Source of the DNA: Syntrophomonas sp. UBA1376
GTDB lineage: Bacteria > Bacillota > Syntrophomonadia > Syntrophomonadales > Syntrophomonadaceae
DNA length: 64,000 nt
Direction: 5' to 3'
NCBI GenBank assembly: GCA_002305535.1
Contig: DBRE01000111.1
Location: forward strand, 1-64,000
Under the pieces are notes generated by a model. The model ran no database searches. It had not been told where the DNA came from and saw nothing but the letters and a program-made list of their open reading frames with translations. Made by a program: the position numbers and the translations under genes. Shown piece by piece: positions 24,238 to 32,995 of this stretch (position 1 is its first letter; every line of letters starts with the position of its first letter).

Positions 24238-25318
24238 TAGATATCTGTTTGATTATTGTGATGATGATCTATCCCCTGTTCTCCGAGAAAAAATCGATAA
24301 ACACCTACAAGAGTGTACCAATTGCAGTAATAAGGTCAAATTAACGGTTCTGGAAAACGAAGTGCTAAGAGACAACTCTGATCTGCCTTTATTAGCAGGT
24401 GATTTTACTAACCGGGTTATGCACCAAATAACTAATTCAGGGAGGGCCATATCCAGAGGCCATAAATGGGCGGCTGGGTTGGGCCCTAAGAAGGCCGGTA
24501 GATTTGCTATGGCGGCTGCAGCTGTTGGTTTGGTGGTGCTGGTGGCGGTATTGGCACCGCACATAATGCCGTTCCAAGAGAATGCGCAAGTGGCAGATAC
24601 CCCCTCGGTCGTTTCCGATCAAAGGCAAATAGCGATTACGGATCTAGGTGAGTCCGAGACAGAAATGCAAGTAGAGACAAAAGAATTGGCTCAGAAGAGA
24701 TCCATTCAGATTACTGAACCATTGGCAGAGCGTAACGCAACTGCAGATTCCTACCAAGTAGCAGACACTTCCCCATTAACCGTGGAAACTGCTCGTCAAT
24801 TTGCTGATCAAGATGGGGTAGGTCAAGTAGCCATGGTGGATGAATCATATAACACCGACACTCGAGACGTAATTGGTAGTCTACCTGCGGCTATGTATTC
24901 GCAATCAAGTCAACTGCAATCATCCAGTCGTCAGGGGGGCATAAACATTCCACCTGAACAGGCCAATAAGGTTACTAGTTTACCGACTCGCCCCCAGGTT
25001 CCAGACAGCTTTACGTTGATCAATACCGTAAACAGCTACTCCACGGATGGCTCAGTTATTATTTATCACTATAGGGATAAAAACAGGCGCTCCATCAATA
25101 TTGCTATCAAGAGTGCCCTCGATCCAGAACCGATTATGATTAGCCAAGCCAGCACTGAAGCTGCGCTTAGATCAGTTCCTGAAGTCGATTCGGAAGCCAC
25201 TCAACAGGTTAATTACAGTATCGACATCGATGGTAAGACCTATCAGGTTACCCTGGGGGGCACACTTACCCCGGAAGAGTTGTCAGAATTGATGAATGAG
25301 ATCTCATTCGAAAACTAG
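24218..25318 (+). CDS. Zinc-finger anti-sigma factor, single-pass membrane protein
   Basis: The first 40 residues carry the HxxxCxxC anti-sigma zinc site (KHLQECTNC, residues about 28-36). A membrane helix follows at about residues 98-115 (AAAAVGLVVLVAVLAP). The outer part of about 240 residues has a low-complexity linker and a C-terminal fold near residues 260-366 (TLINTVNSYSTDGSVIIYHY) resembling DUF4367-type sensors. It would hold the ECF factor at the membrane until the outer domain receives a signal. ATG at 24218 lies inside the sigma gene, coupling their translation. Confidence 0.88.
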   Translation: MKCQLFDRYLFDYCDDDLSPVLREKIDKHLQECTNCSNKVKLTVLENEVLRDNSDLPLLAGDFTNRVMHQITNSGRAISRGHKWAAGLGPKKAGRFAMAAAAVGLVVLVAVLAPHIMPFQENAQVADTPSVVSDQRQIAITDLGESETEMQVETKELAQKRSIQITEPLAERNATADSYQVADTSPLTVETARQFADQDGVGQVAMVDESYNTDTRDVIGSLPAAMYSQSSQLQSSSRQGGINIPPEQANKVTSLPTRPQVPDSFTLINTVNSYSTDGSVIIYHYRDKNRRSINIAIKSALDPEPIMISQASTEAALRSVPEVDSEATQQVNYSIDIDGKTYQVTLGGTLTPEELSELMNEISFEN

Positions 25319-25349
25319 CTTTTGCTAAAAAATATAACATCCAATAATT

Positions 25350-25380
25350 AAGGCCTCTGTTCATTGAACAGAGGCCTTTG
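25350..25380 (+). terminator. Convergent terminator after the anti-sigma gene
   Basis: AAGGCCTCTGTTC (25350-25362) pairs perfectly with GAACAGAGGCCTT (25366-25378) around a 3-base loop, with TTTG after it. The stem is 13 pairs. It sits between convergent genes and may also stop fusA-like transcripts. Confidence 0.85.
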
Positions 25381-25391
25381 TTAGCTCTTTT

Positions 25392-27413
25392 CTAGCTAGC
25401 GACGGGCTGTTTTTCATAGTGGGAAAACTCCATGGAAAATCCTGCTCTACCCTGGGTCAAGGAACGAAGAGTGGTGGAGTAGCCAAACAATTCCGCCAGG
25501 GGGACACTGCCTCTAATTATCTGGGTGTTGTTTTCCATGGACATGGATTCCAATCGTCCCCGTCGGTTGCTGATGTTATTGATAATATTGCCGGTGAACT
25601 CCTCCGGTGAAGTGATCTCCAATTTCATAATGGGTTCAAGCAGGTAAGAACCGGCTTTTTTCAGGCACTCCCGGGTAGCTAAAATTGCTGCAGTTCGGAA
25701 AGCCATTTCCGATGAATCCACTTCATGATAGGAACCATCCAATAAGGTAGCTTTCACATTAACCACCGGATAACCTTTTATGACCCCTTCCTCCAAGGCC
25801 TGACGTACTCCAGCCTCTACTGCCGGAATATATTCTCGGGGCACATTGCCGCCCACCACCTGGCTGGAAAACTCAAATCCTTCACTAGGCTCCAGGCGCA
25901 GTACTACATGGGCAAACTGCCCTTTCCCGCCCGTCTGTTTTACAAAGCGGGTAACATGATCGGCTCGCTGGGAAATGGTTTCCTTATAAGCTACCTGGGG
26001 CTCCCCTATGTTAAAGTCGATCCCAAATTCACGGCTTAGCCGTTCAGATACTATTTCCAAATGCAATTCACCCATACCGGCAATTAGAGTCTGTCCGGTA
26101 TCACGATTATAAGCCACCTTAAAGGTAGGATCCTCGGTGGAGATCCTATTAAGGGCTTCACCCAGTTTGGCTTGGTCAGATTGGGTCTTGGGTTCAATAG
26201 CAATTTGAATTACAGGTTGCGGAAAACTGATAGACTCCAAAATTACCTGGAAATCCTCGTCGCAGATGGTGTCTCCGGTTCCTATATCCTTTAATCCGAT
26301 GATTGCTACTATATCACCGGCTTGAACGGATTCCACTTCCTCGCGATGATTAGCATGCATTTTCATTAAACGCCCAATACGTTCTTTCTTACCTTTGCTG
26401 CTGTTGAAGACATAGCTACCTGCCTTGCAGGTACCTGAATAAATGCGAGCAAACGCCAATTTACCAACATGGCGATCACTGACGATCTTAAACACTAATG
26501 CGGCAAACCGCTTATTGGCATCGGGCGCTACTTCCACCATTTCTTCGCTGCCCAGATATGTGGCTGTTGGGTTTTCCCCTTCCAGCGGTGACGGTAAATA
26601 ATCAACTATAGCATCAAGAAGAGTCTGTACACCAATATTACGGTAAGAGCTTCCACAAATAACCGGCACCATATTATTGGCCACTGTTTGGCGATGGACT
26701 GCCGCAACTATCTCGCCCTCACTGATCGTCTCATTGTTTAAATATGGTTCTAGTAGGGCTTCGTCCAGTTCAGCAATGCTTTCTATCATAAGCTGTCGGT
26801 TGTGCTCGGCTTCCTGCTTGTATTGTTCAGGGATCTCCTGTTCCTGAACGTCATTGCCCAGCCGCCCTCCGAAAGTAATGTAGACCATTTTGATCAAGTC
26901 GATTACCCCAGCCAGAGTATCATTCTCCACCACCGGTAAAGTCATAATCACCGGATGAGCTCCCAATCGTACTTTTATCTGTTCAACTACTCTGACATAA
27001 TCTGCTCCGACGGCATCCATCTTATTAATATAGGCAATACGCGGGGTATGGTATTTGTCCGCCTGCCGCCATACTGTCTCAGACTGCGGCTCCACTCCAC
27101 CTTTAGCACAAAATATCACCACAACCCCGTCCAGAATTCGTAAGCTTCTTTCCACCTCAGCTGTAAAATCAACGTGCCCGGGCGTATCGATTATGTTAAT
27201 GGCATGGTCTCTCCATACACAGCGGGTAGCTGCAGATTCCACAGTGATGCCTCTTTCCTTTTCATAAGGAAGGTAATCCATCACACTTTCCCCATCATGG
27301 GTCTCTCCTATTTTGTGGGTCAAACCCGTATAAAAGAGAATGCGCTCGGTAGTAGTGGTCTTCCCTGCATCAATATGAGCTATGATACCAATATTACGCA
27401 GTTTCTCTAACAT
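25392..27413 (-). CDS. Elongation factor G paralogue (EF-G2 type)
   Basis: This translational GTPase of 673 residues moves the ribosome or aids recycling. G1 is [15 protein letters not shown], switch II is [13 protein letters not shown] and G4 is YINKMDAVG. Domains II to V follow, with the domain IV loop near [16 protein letters not shown]. It is about 20 residues shorter than standard EF-G and has [20 protein letters not shown] where standard EF-G has a HEGAATMD form, marking it as a second EF-G. It is outside any str operon. ATG 27413 has GGGAG 10 bases upstream. It may be a spare factor for stress or recycling. Confidence 0.85.
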   Translation of the reverse strand: MLEKLRNIGIIAHIDAGKTTTTERILFYTGLTHKIGETHDGESVMDYLPYEKERGITVESAATRCVWRDHAINIIDTPGHVDFTAEVERSLRILDGVVVIFCAKGGVEPQSETVWRQADKYHTPRIAYINKMDAVGADYVRVVEQIKVRLGAHPVIMTLPVVENDTLAGVIDLIKMVYITFGGRLGNDVQEQEIPEQYKQEAEHNRQLMIESIAELDEALLEPYLNNETISEGEIVAAVHRQTVANNMVPVICGSSYRNIGVQTLLDAIVDYLPSPLEGENPTATYLGSEEMVEVAPDANKRFAALVFKIVSDRHVGKLAFARIYSGTCKAGSYVFNSSKGKKERIGRLMKMHANHREEVESVQAGDIVAIIGLKDIGTGDTICDEDFQVILESISFPQPVIQIAIEPKTQSDQAKLGEALNRISTEDPTFKVAYNRDTGQTLIAGMGELHLEIVSERLSREFGIDFNIGEPQVAYKETISQRADHVTRFVKQTGGKGQFAHVVLRLEPSEGFEFSSQVVGGNVPREYIPAVEAGVRQALEEGVIKGYPVVNVKATLLDGSYHEVDSSEMAFRTAAILATRECLKKAGSYLLEPIMKLEITSPEEFTGNIINNISNRRGRLESMSMENNTQIIRGSVPLAELFGYSTTLRSLTQGRAGFSMEFSHYEKQPVAS

Positions 27414-27610
27414 TATAACTTCACTCCCAAATTAGACTAAATACCTTTTGAAATATAGAAACGGCATTACCAGAATGCCGCATCTACTGTCCATACTCAC
27501 TTTTGGGGGCCGATTTTGGCGCCCAAAGATAAAGTATAGGGTCACTTTATTAATTTGTCAAATAAAACTCCTATTATGCAACAGGCTTTTTCCAAAACAG
27601 CATGCTTGAA

Positions 27611-28159
27611 CTACTTCACTAATGGAGATATCGCCTTAAACTGTGGGGTTCCTGACTGCTTAAGAAGGTCAAAGACAACTGTTTCAGTGTTTGTCACCAC
27701 TGCCCCAGCTAATCTCATCAATTCCAGGGCATTTTCGTAGTTTTCATCGGTACGTGAACAAACAGCATCCCTGGGCACATAGACCTGAAAGCCATCCTCC
27801 ACCAAATCGCGAACGGTCTGGAACACGCAGATATGGGTTTCACTGCCGGTAACAATAACACTGCGACGTTTGGTATCACCGAGTACACTATTAAAATCCG
27901 GAGTGCAAGCAGAAAAACTGGTCTTTTCTACACAAGAGTGCTCAGCCAGATGTTCAGCCACCTCAGGAACTGTCTTGCCTAAACCACGAGGATACTGCTC
28001 AGTAACAATCACCGGGATATCAAACTGTTTTGCAGTTTCCAACAGCAGCGCGGTATTCTTATATACTCGCTCTCGGTCTTTCATAGCTTTCATCAGCTTT
28101 TCTTGAAGATCAATTACTAGAAGTACTGTATCCTCAGCCTTAAGAGTTAACTTCTTCAA
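27611..28159 (-). CDS. Isochorismatase-fold cysteine hydrolase
   Basis: This 182-residue enzyme of the isochorismatase/nicotinamidase-like superfamily has the catalytic triad visible as D17 (VIDLQ), K79 (VEKTSF) and C111 (GSETHICVFQT). The family hydrolyses amides or enol ethers. The substrate here cannot be named: nicotinamidases carry extra metal-binding His residues that are not seen. ATG at 28159 is preceded by AGGAGGGAC. There is no operon partner. The spacer to the EF-G gene includes two dyads (CGGCATT/AATGCCG near 27462-27480 and a G/C-rich one at 27500-27528). Confidence 0.82.
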   Translation of the reverse strand: MKKLTLKAEDTVLLVIDLQEKLMKAMKDRERVYKNTALLLETAKQFDIPVIVTEQYPRGLGKTVPEVAEHLAEHSCVEKTSFSACTPDFNSVLGDTKRRSVIVTGSETHICVFQTVRDLVEDGFQVYVPRDAVCSRTDENYENALELMRLAGAVVTNTETVVFDLLKQSGTPQFKAISPLVK

Positions 28160-28252
28160 ATTTGTCCCTCCTATTAAATAAAACTGCTGTGATTAGGGTA
28201 GATAAATGGTTCAAGTCCTTATTTATGTAGACATTCAACTATTTGTTGATTC

Positions 28253-28639
28253 TTAAGCTTCATGAAACTGAGCCTTGACGACCGGGCTAAAAACCATCTG
28301 AGCTACTTTCTGGCCGGGGACAACTTTAATGGGTTTGTTACCTATGTTAACAAGCAGCACTTTTACCTCTCCTAGGTGGTCAGCATCAATAGTACCGGGA
28401 GCATTAGCCACAATAATCCCCTTGCGCGCCATACCAGCCCGACTGCGTATCTGGGCTTCATATCCATCAGGAATACGCATGGCAAATCCGGTAGAAATAT
28501 TCTGTACCTCATGGGGATAAAGCACTATTTCTTCTCTTAACGCCAGAGAAAGGTCACATCCAGCCGCACCGGTTGTCTCGTATGCCGGCAACTGCGCCCA
28601 GTCAACTAACTTCTGGAATTGGACGTCAATTTTATTCAT
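28253..28639 (-). CDS. dut: dUTPase-like protein lacking C-terminal motif V
   Basis: Trimeric dUTPases hydrolyse dUTP to dUMP. Motif I (TGAAGCDLSL), motif II (QIRSRAGMARKGI), motif III (APGTIDADHLGEVKVLLVN) and motif IV (PGQKVAQMVF) are present. The chain of 128 residues ends FHEA, before the glycine-rich motif V that closes over the substrate, and no motif V is found in any frame past the stop. In motif III the usual Tyr before the GE is replaced (ADH instead of ADY). The enzyme may therefore have altered activity or specificity, perhaps as a dCTP deaminase-like or regulatory protein. ATG at 28639 has AAGGAGG upstream. Confidence 0.8.
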   Translation of the reverse strand: MNKIDVQFQKLVDWAQLPAYETTGAAGCDLSLALREEIVLYPHEVQNISTGFAMRIPDGYEAQIRSRAGMARKGIIVANAPGTIDADHLGEVKVLLVNIGNKPIKVVPGQKVAQMVFSPVVKAQFHEA

Positions 28640-28754
28640 AGAACCCTCCTTTTATGTTAGTCTGGATACAATAATTGCTCATGATATATTAATAGTATAT
28701 CCTTAAATATATTTTCCCTCCACCACTGTATCATTACCTTCAGGGGAGATAATT

Positions 28755-29288
28755 TTGCAACCATTTACGGTATTTATAAAAGACAGGGCTGTGACGATTC
28801 GCCCAATTGTTGACGAAGATGCATCCGCCTGGTTGGATTACCTCAAACAGGTAGGGGATGAAACCGACTTCTTGGCTTTCTCATCTGAGCAGATCACCAT
28901 GGACACAGATCAAGCCAGGCAGTATTTGGAGCAGGCATCCAAAAGAACCGACAGCTTATTTTTACTGGCTACTGATGATAACCGTATTTTGGCCACCTTG
29001 AATTTTGAGTGCGGTCGCTGGCCGTTTTTCCGTCACCACGGCGAATTTGGTATATCGGTAGTGGAGGAATTCTGGGGATGCGGTCTGGCACGTATTATGA
29101 TGGGTACAATGCTGGAATGGGCTACTCAAAACAATGTACGAAAAATTCATTTGAAAGTTCGCACTGATAATCACCGTGCTATCCATCTTTATCAGTCCAT
29201 GGGTTTTTCCATCGAAGGCATGGCTGAGCGTCAGTGTTTCCGCCCAGGTGTGTATTACTTAGCCTATCATATGGGCTTGAAATTATAG
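28755..29288 (+). CDS. GNAT-family N-acetyltransferase
   Basis: This 177-residue acetyltransferase has a GNAT fold: VTIRPIVDEDASAWLDYL opens it, FGISVVEEFWGCGLARIMMG is the acetyl-CoA pyrophosphate loop (motif A), and LKVRTDNHRAIHLYQSMGF is motif B with the usual N-R-A-I-x-L-Y. The start is TTG at 28755 with AGGGGAG 6 bases upstream. The acceptor is unknown; RimJ/RimL-like peptides or small amines are typical. The next gene begins 20 bases after its stop, so they may be co-transcribed. Confidence 0.85.
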   Translation: MQPFTVFIKDRAVTIRPIVDEDASAWLDYLKQVGDETDFLAFSSEQITMDTDQARQYLEQASKRTDSLFLLATDDNRILATLNFECGRWPFFRHHGEFGISVVEEFWGCGLARIMMGTMLEWATQNNVRKIHLKVRTDNHRAIHLYQSMGFSIEGMAERQCFRPGVYYLAYHMGLKL

Positions 29289-29308
29289 ATCTATCGGGGG
29301 GCAAAAAA

Positions 29309-29737
29309 ATGTTAAATTGGATGCTGTCGGGCATATGTATAGTGCTGTTAGTTCTCATTGTCTACCACCTTTCAAAAGCTATGCAGGCCTTTGGTATTCT
29401 CCACGGTGACCTAATCGGACAGCAAGCCACTGAGGCGACAGCAGGGTCTCCTATTGTAACGGCCCCCTTATCTCCCCAGGCAGATCCGTTTTTACCTTAT
29501 GTGCAACAACCCATATCTTTGGAAAACACCGACCAAGAAAGGCCCAACGAGGCTACGGATCAAAGTGTTATTGAAGAGGTTACACCTCAATTTATTGCCA
29601 GTATACAGGGAACGCGTTTTCATCGACCTGATTGCAGCTCGGTCAAAAAAATCCGCTACGAAAACCGTGAGTATTTTATTCATCGCGATGAGGCAATTGC
29701 CTCGGGTTATGATCCTTGTACTATTTGTGATCCCTAG
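29309..29737 (+). CDS. Membrane-anchored protein with Ada-like zinc-binding motif
   Basis: ATG at 29309 follows GGGGGG with 6 bases of spacing and gives 142 residues. Residues 5-25 are a membrane helix (LSGICIVLLVLIVYHLS). A proline-rich linker follows, and the last 45 residues resemble the Ada metal-binding fold: FHRPDCSSVKK supplies one cysteine beside a His, and YDPCTICDP supplies a CxxC. In the Ada family such modules bind zinc and methylated DNA phosphates, but this form is widespread on membrane proteins with no known role. It sits 20 bases behind the acetyltransferase. Confidence 0.75.
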   Translation: MLNWMLSGICIVLLVLIVYHLSKAMQAFGILHGDLIGQQATEATAGSPIVTAPLSPQADPFLPYVQQPISLENTDQERPNEATDQSVIEEVTPQFIASIQGTRFHRPDCSSVKKIRYENREYFIHRDEAIASGYDPCTICDP

Positions 29738-29929
29738 AGCATTTGAGATCACTGAAAAACCCGGGTTTGTTATGGGCCTCCTGAGGGAGGGACGACCGAA
29801 GGATCTTTCCCCGGCTACCAGTAAGATTCTCCGGCTACGCCTCAGAATGACATGATGCTTGTTGAATACTCACCTAAAAGTCATATTGGCAGAGACGGGC
29901 TTCATTATATACGGAGAGGTTGAATAGTA
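29738..29929. repeat. Intergenic repeat-like element, possible REP family
   Basis: From about 29755 to 29852 there is a GC-rich stretch with two diverged copies of GGATCTTTCCCCGGCTACC (near 29800) and AGATTCTCCGGCTACGCC (near 29824), ending CAGAATGACATG. Its reverse complement begins CATGTCATTCTGAGGCG, which resembles a widespread class of dispersed bacterial repeats. No gene is present between the Ada-like gene and the 38-residue gene at 29930. Confidence 0.4.
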
Positions 29930-30046
29930 ATGAACTGGTTTAAGCAGCTTTTATCCAATCGGGCCGCCCTATTCTTGGTCGTACTTAGCCTACTTATTGG
30001 AGCTAGCATATTTTTTGTTTTTCATTCTATTCTCAGCAAAATGTAG
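29930..30046 (+). CDS. Small single-pass membrane protein, 38 residues
   Basis: ATG 29930 to TAG 30046. The sequence begins MNWFKQLLSNRAALFLVVLS and holds one membrane helix of about 20 residues. The site GGAGAGG is 10 bases upstream. It has no known family. The short loop ends basic (SKM), suggesting one end faces the cytoplasm. It stands alone between the repeat and the tRNA-Leu region. Confidence 0.55.
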   Translation: MNWFKQLLSNRAALFLVVLSLLIGASIFFVFHSILSKM

Positions 30047-30104
30047 ATTGTTGTCTGGTTATACAGCAGTGCGCCCTGCTAACAGGCCGTAAAAAACACA
30101 GAAA

Positions 30105-30134
30105 CAAAATAAAGGAGCCTTGGTAGACTCCTTT
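30105..30134 (-). terminator. Terminator of tRNA-Leu
   Basis: AAAGGAG (30111-30117) and CTCCTTT (30128-30134) form a stem. AUUUUG follows on the minus strand. It lies 11 bases after the tRNA 3' end. Confidence 0.75.
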
Positions 30135-30145
30135 ACAATCATATA

Positions 30146-30232
30146 TGGTGCGGTAGAGAGGACTTGAACCTCCACCTGCTTGCACAGACTAGAACCTGAA
30201 TCTAGCGCGTCTGCCGATTCCGCCACTACCGC
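30146..30232 (-). tRNA. tRNA-Leu (anticodon CAG)
   Basis: The minus-strand acceptor GCGGTAG pairs with CTACCGC, the anticodon loop TTCAGGT gives CAG, and a long variable arm typical of leucine tRNA follows. CCA is encoded at the 3' end. Length 87. Confidence 0.95.
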
Positions 30233-30261
30233 ATAAAGCTCATTTGCCATCAGCAAGATTC

Positions 30262-30291
30262 ATTATAGTATACGGATCAAAAGCTTGTCAA
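30262..30291 (-). promoter_or_regulatory. Consensus promoter of tRNA-Leu
   Basis: Minus strand TTGACA (30291-30286), 18-base spacer, TATAAT (30267-30262). Both boxes are perfect sigma-A consensus. The tRNA begins 30 bases downstream. Confidence 0.88.
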
Positions 30292-30460
30292 GCGGGCTGC
30301 TGGTTCATTTGTTATTGATCAGGGATAATGTCTCTCCTTATGCATTCCCGAATAATCCAGCGCAGAGTCTTTCACCCATTAGCCGTTGGTTTGTCATCCC
30401 TTTGTAGTATAATAGTATGGAAAATACCGTTCAACAGACGGTTGGCAAGGTAGGGGGATT

Positions 30461-31003
30461 ATGTTTCAGCGAAATCGACGTGAAATCATTGTTATTACAG
30501 TAATAATTGTGGTGGTGTTCTGCCTGGGACTTTCAGTGGCTGGTAGCCGGGATATGCTTAACGTCCATTATCCAGATCAATTTGCTGTCTTGGATGACCA
30601 GGACTTCCAGCTGGAATGGCGAAGTCATCTGGTGGAGCTTGGCTCTACTCCAGGAGAGACGGTTATGGATCACTATCCTCATGGATATATGCTAGGCCTC
30701 AGTACGATTTTCAGCTTAAATGAAGATAATATTCTATTTACATTTACTGAAGATGAAAATATTTTACACAGGGCTCATATAGAAAATCCTGATTTGCCGA
30801 CTTTTCGTGGCGTACGAGTGGGAGATTCTTTTGACACAGCCATTGCCCAGTATGGAACACAATATGCCTGGGTTGATAACGGCAATACCGAGGATTTTGA
30901 TGCAGTATATGGTGACGACAACCGCCGCTGCATTGTTTTTCAAGTGCGGCAAGGGAAAATAGTGCGGATCGTCCTGCAGAATGACCCTCTTATTGCAAAA
31001 TAG
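30461..31003 (+). CDS. Unknown membrane-anchored or secreted protein, 180 residues
   Basis: The N-terminus MFQRNRREIIVITVIIVVVF is a basic start followed by a membrane helix (residues 9-27). The rest, rich in Asp and Glu, would face outside. No family is recognised, and no cysteine or metal motif stands out (one Cys near the end). ATG 30461 has a weak GGGGG site. The metNIQ promoter lies just downstream, so it is a single-gene unit. The stretch FRGVRVGDSFDTAIAQYGTQ resembles the repeat seen in surface-protein sensor domains, but I cannot name it. Confidence 0.6.
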   Translation: MFQRNRREIIVITVIIVVVFCLGLSVAGSRDMLNVHYPDQFAVLDDQDFQLEWRSHLVELGSTPGETVMDHYPHGYMLGLSTIFSLNEDNILFTFTEDENILHRAHIENPDLPTFRGVRVGDSFDTAIAQYGTQYAWVDNGNTEDFDAVYGDDNRRCIVFQVRQGKIVRIVLQNDPLIAK

Positions 31004-31018
31004 GACAGGTCATTTGTA

Positions 31019-31048
31019 TTGACTGTTAACCCGACCAGGTGCTACACT
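31019..31048 (+). promoter_or_regulatory. Promoter of the metNIQ operon
   Basis: TTGACT (31019-31024), 18-base spacer, TACACT (31043-31048). The SAM-I aptamer begins 25 bases after it. Confidence 0.65.
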
Positions 31049-31073
31049 TAGTAGTAATGTTATAGTGTTCATA

Positions 31074-31230
31074 CTCTTATCAAGAGTGGCTGAGGGACTG
31101 GCCCGATGAAGCCCGGCAACCGCCCAGCGGGTATGGTGCCAATTCCTGCAGATGGCATATCTGGCAGATAAGAGCAAGATATATAATAACTATCTTGCCT
31201 CTTCGGCTAAGCACCAGGAGGCATTTATTT
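31074..31230 (+). ncRNA. SAM-I (S-box) riboswitch with terminator
   Basis: P1 is CTCTTATC (31074-31081) with GATAAGAG (31167-31174). Inside are AGAGTGGCTGAGGGACTGGC and CCGATGAAGCCCGGCAACC, the conserved S-box core. An antiterminator is drawn by AAGAGCAAGATA (31170-31181) with TATCTTGCCTCTT (31191-31203). The terminator TGCCTC/GAGGCA (31196-31223) with a T-rich tail competes with it. With SAM bound, P1 forms and the transporter genes are shut off. Confidence 0.95.
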
Positions 31231-31253
31231 TTGCAATGAAGGAGGACGGGGCC

Positions 31254-32282
31254 TTGATCCAAATCGAACACCTGACCAAAATTTTTGAAACTCCCAGTCA
31301 CCAGGTCCTGGCTCTCGATGATGTCACTTTATCAATAAATAAAGGCGAGATTTTTGGGATCATCGGGCTAAGTGGAGCTGGCAAAAGTACCTTGATTCGC
31401 TGTATTAATATGTTGGAAAAACCTACTCAGGGATCGATCTATGTGGATGGTCAACAGATCACTTCTCTGGACAAACGCGATTTACGCTGCGCCCGTCAAA
31501 AAATAGGTATGATATTTCAGCATTTTAACCTCTTGTCCTCACGTACGGTGTTTGACAATATTTTGTTCCCCCTGGAGATCGCCGGGGTACCATCTGCTCA
31601 GGCTAAAAGCAGAGTAAACGAATTATTGGATCTGGTAGGTCTGACTGATAAAGCTGGAGTTTACCCAGGACAGCTCAGCGGCGGCCAAAAGCAGAGGGTA
31701 GGTATTGCCCGGGCACTAGCTAACAATCCCAAAGTTCTGCTATCAGATGAGGCGACCTCCGCCTTGGATCCACAAACCACCAGTTCTATTCTCAAGCTTT
31801 TAAAGGACATCAACCGTCAGTTAAACCTGACTATCTTACTGATTACTCACGATATGAACGTTATCAAGCAGGTTTGCGACCGGGTGGCAGTAATTGACAA
31901 CTCTCGCATCGTAGAAATCGGCGATGTGTTATCGGTATTTACCAATCCTGCTACTCCAACTTCCCATAGCTTTATAAATGCAGTAGTTAAGAACGACATA
32001 CCCGAGGATCTGACACTTGCTAAAATAGATCCGCAACGACACCCTACGCGCCTGATCCGGGTTTCCTTCATTGGCAGTTCGGCCGGACAGCCAATTATAT
32101 CCTCGATGATTCGGCGTTATGATATCGATGTGAATATTCTCTACGGGAACATTGATCGAGTCAAAGATACCCCCTTTGGCAATTTGGTTCTGGAGCTTAT
32201 TGGGGAGGCTTCACTTTTGGATGAAGCTATGGCTTACCTACGGGAACGTGGCTTGGAAATCGAGGTGTTGAAGAATGTTTGA
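31254..32282 (+). CDS. metN: Methionine ABC transporter, ATP-binding protein
   Basis: The 342-residue ATPase energises methionine import. Walker A is [13 protein letters not shown], the signature motif is LSGGQKQR, Walker B is [13 protein letters not shown], and the H-loop is LLITHD. A C-terminal NIL/ACT-type domain ([20 protein letters not shown]) senses methionine. TTG at 31254 is chosen since AAGGAGG lies 8 bases upstream and the product then begins with the usual [10 protein letters not shown]. The in-frame ATG at 31152 lies within the riboswitch and would be wrong. It overlaps metI by 8 bases. Confidence 0.93.
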   Translation: MIQIEHLTKIFETPSHQVLALDDVTLSINKGEIFGIIGLSGAGKSTLIRCINMLEKPTQGSIYVDGQQITSLDKRDLRCARQKIGMIFQHFNLLSSRTVFDNILFPLEIAGVPSAQAKSRVNELLDLVGLTDKAGVYPGQLSGGQKQRVGIARALANNPKVLLSDEATSALDPQTTSSILKLLKDINRQLNLTILLITHDMNVIKQVCDRVAVIDNSRIVEIGDVLSVFTNPATPTSHSFINAVVKNDIPEDLTLAKIDPQRHPTRLIRVSFIGSSAGQPIISSMIRRYDIDVNILYGNIDRVKDTPFGNLVLELIGEASLLDEAMAYLRERGLEIEVLKNV

Positions 32283-32991
32283 TGCCATTGCCCTACTCAA
32301 CCTGCCCTCCTTGGTTGGAGCCGCATCAGTGGATTTTTCCTGGTTGATAGAAAAAGTATCTCTAGCCACCTGGGAAACTATTTACATGGTTATCATTTCC
32401 ACCGCTCTGGCCTATGTAATGGGTCTTCCTTTAGGAGTGATCCTGGTTATCACTGAGAAAGGTCATATTCTGGAAAACATTCCTTTGAATAGTATCCTCG
32501 GTGTCATTGTCAACGTTTTTCGTTCTATTCCTTTTATCATTTTTCTTATCCTGGTAATACCTTTAACTAAACTCATAGTGGGAGGTTTTATCGGCACAGT
32601 GGCCTCCATGGTTCCACTGACTTTAGCGGCAGTTCCTTTTGTAGCTCGACTGGTAGAGACCAGTTTGAAGGAAATAGATTGGGGTCTGATCGAAGCGGCA
32701 TTGTCTATGGGGGCCAATGCCTGGCAGATCATAACTAAGGTATTACTCCCTGAAGCCAGTCCTAGTCTTATCCTGGGGGTAGCAATAACCACCATTAACT
32801 TGGTTAGTTATTCGGCTATGGCCGGTATAGTGGGAGGAGGTGGATTGGGTACTCTTGCCTACTATTATGGCTACCAACGTTACCAGACTTTAATTCTATT
32901 AATTACGGTCGTTATTCTGGTAATCATGGTTCAGGGTGTTCAGGTACTTGGAGATACCCTGGCAGCGAGAGCGGTTAATCGAAGGAGGTAA
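32275..32991 (+). CDS. metI: Methionine ABC transporter, permease
   Basis: The 238-residue membrane protein forms the transmembrane channel as a dimer. It has five or six helices ([37 protein letters not shown] and others) and the EAA loop [20 protein letters not shown] that docks on MetN. It overlaps metN and lies 4 bases before metQ, fitting the usual metNIQ order. Regulated by the upstream SAM-I riboswitch. Confidence 0.95.
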   Translation: MFDAIALLNLPSLVGAASVDFSWLIEKVSLATWETIYMVIISTALAYVMGLPLGVILVITEKGHILENIPLNSILGVIVNVFRSIPFIIFLILVIPLTKLIVGGFIGTVASMVPLTLAAVPFVARLVETSLKEIDWGLIEAALSMGANAWQIITKVLLPEASPSLILGVAITTINLVSYSAMAGIVGGGGLGTLAYYYGYQRYQTLILLITVVILVIMVQGVQVLGDTLAARAVNRRR

Positions 32992-32995
32992 ATGA

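Noticed and set aside
27500..27528. CTTTTGGGGGCC with GGCGCCCAAAG as terminator
   Set aside because: The stem has a mismatch and bulge, and no U-run follows in the direction of the isochorismatase-like gene. I mention it only within that gene entry.
29499..29855. Plus-strand 118-codon frame running into the repeat
   Set aside because: It overlaps the Ada-like gene in another frame and has arginine- and lysine-rich random composition without a ribosome site.
31152..31253. Long N-terminal extension of metN starting at ATG 31152
   Set aside because: It lies inside the SAM-I riboswitch and terminator. TTG 31254 has a proper AAGGAGG site and gives the usual family start.
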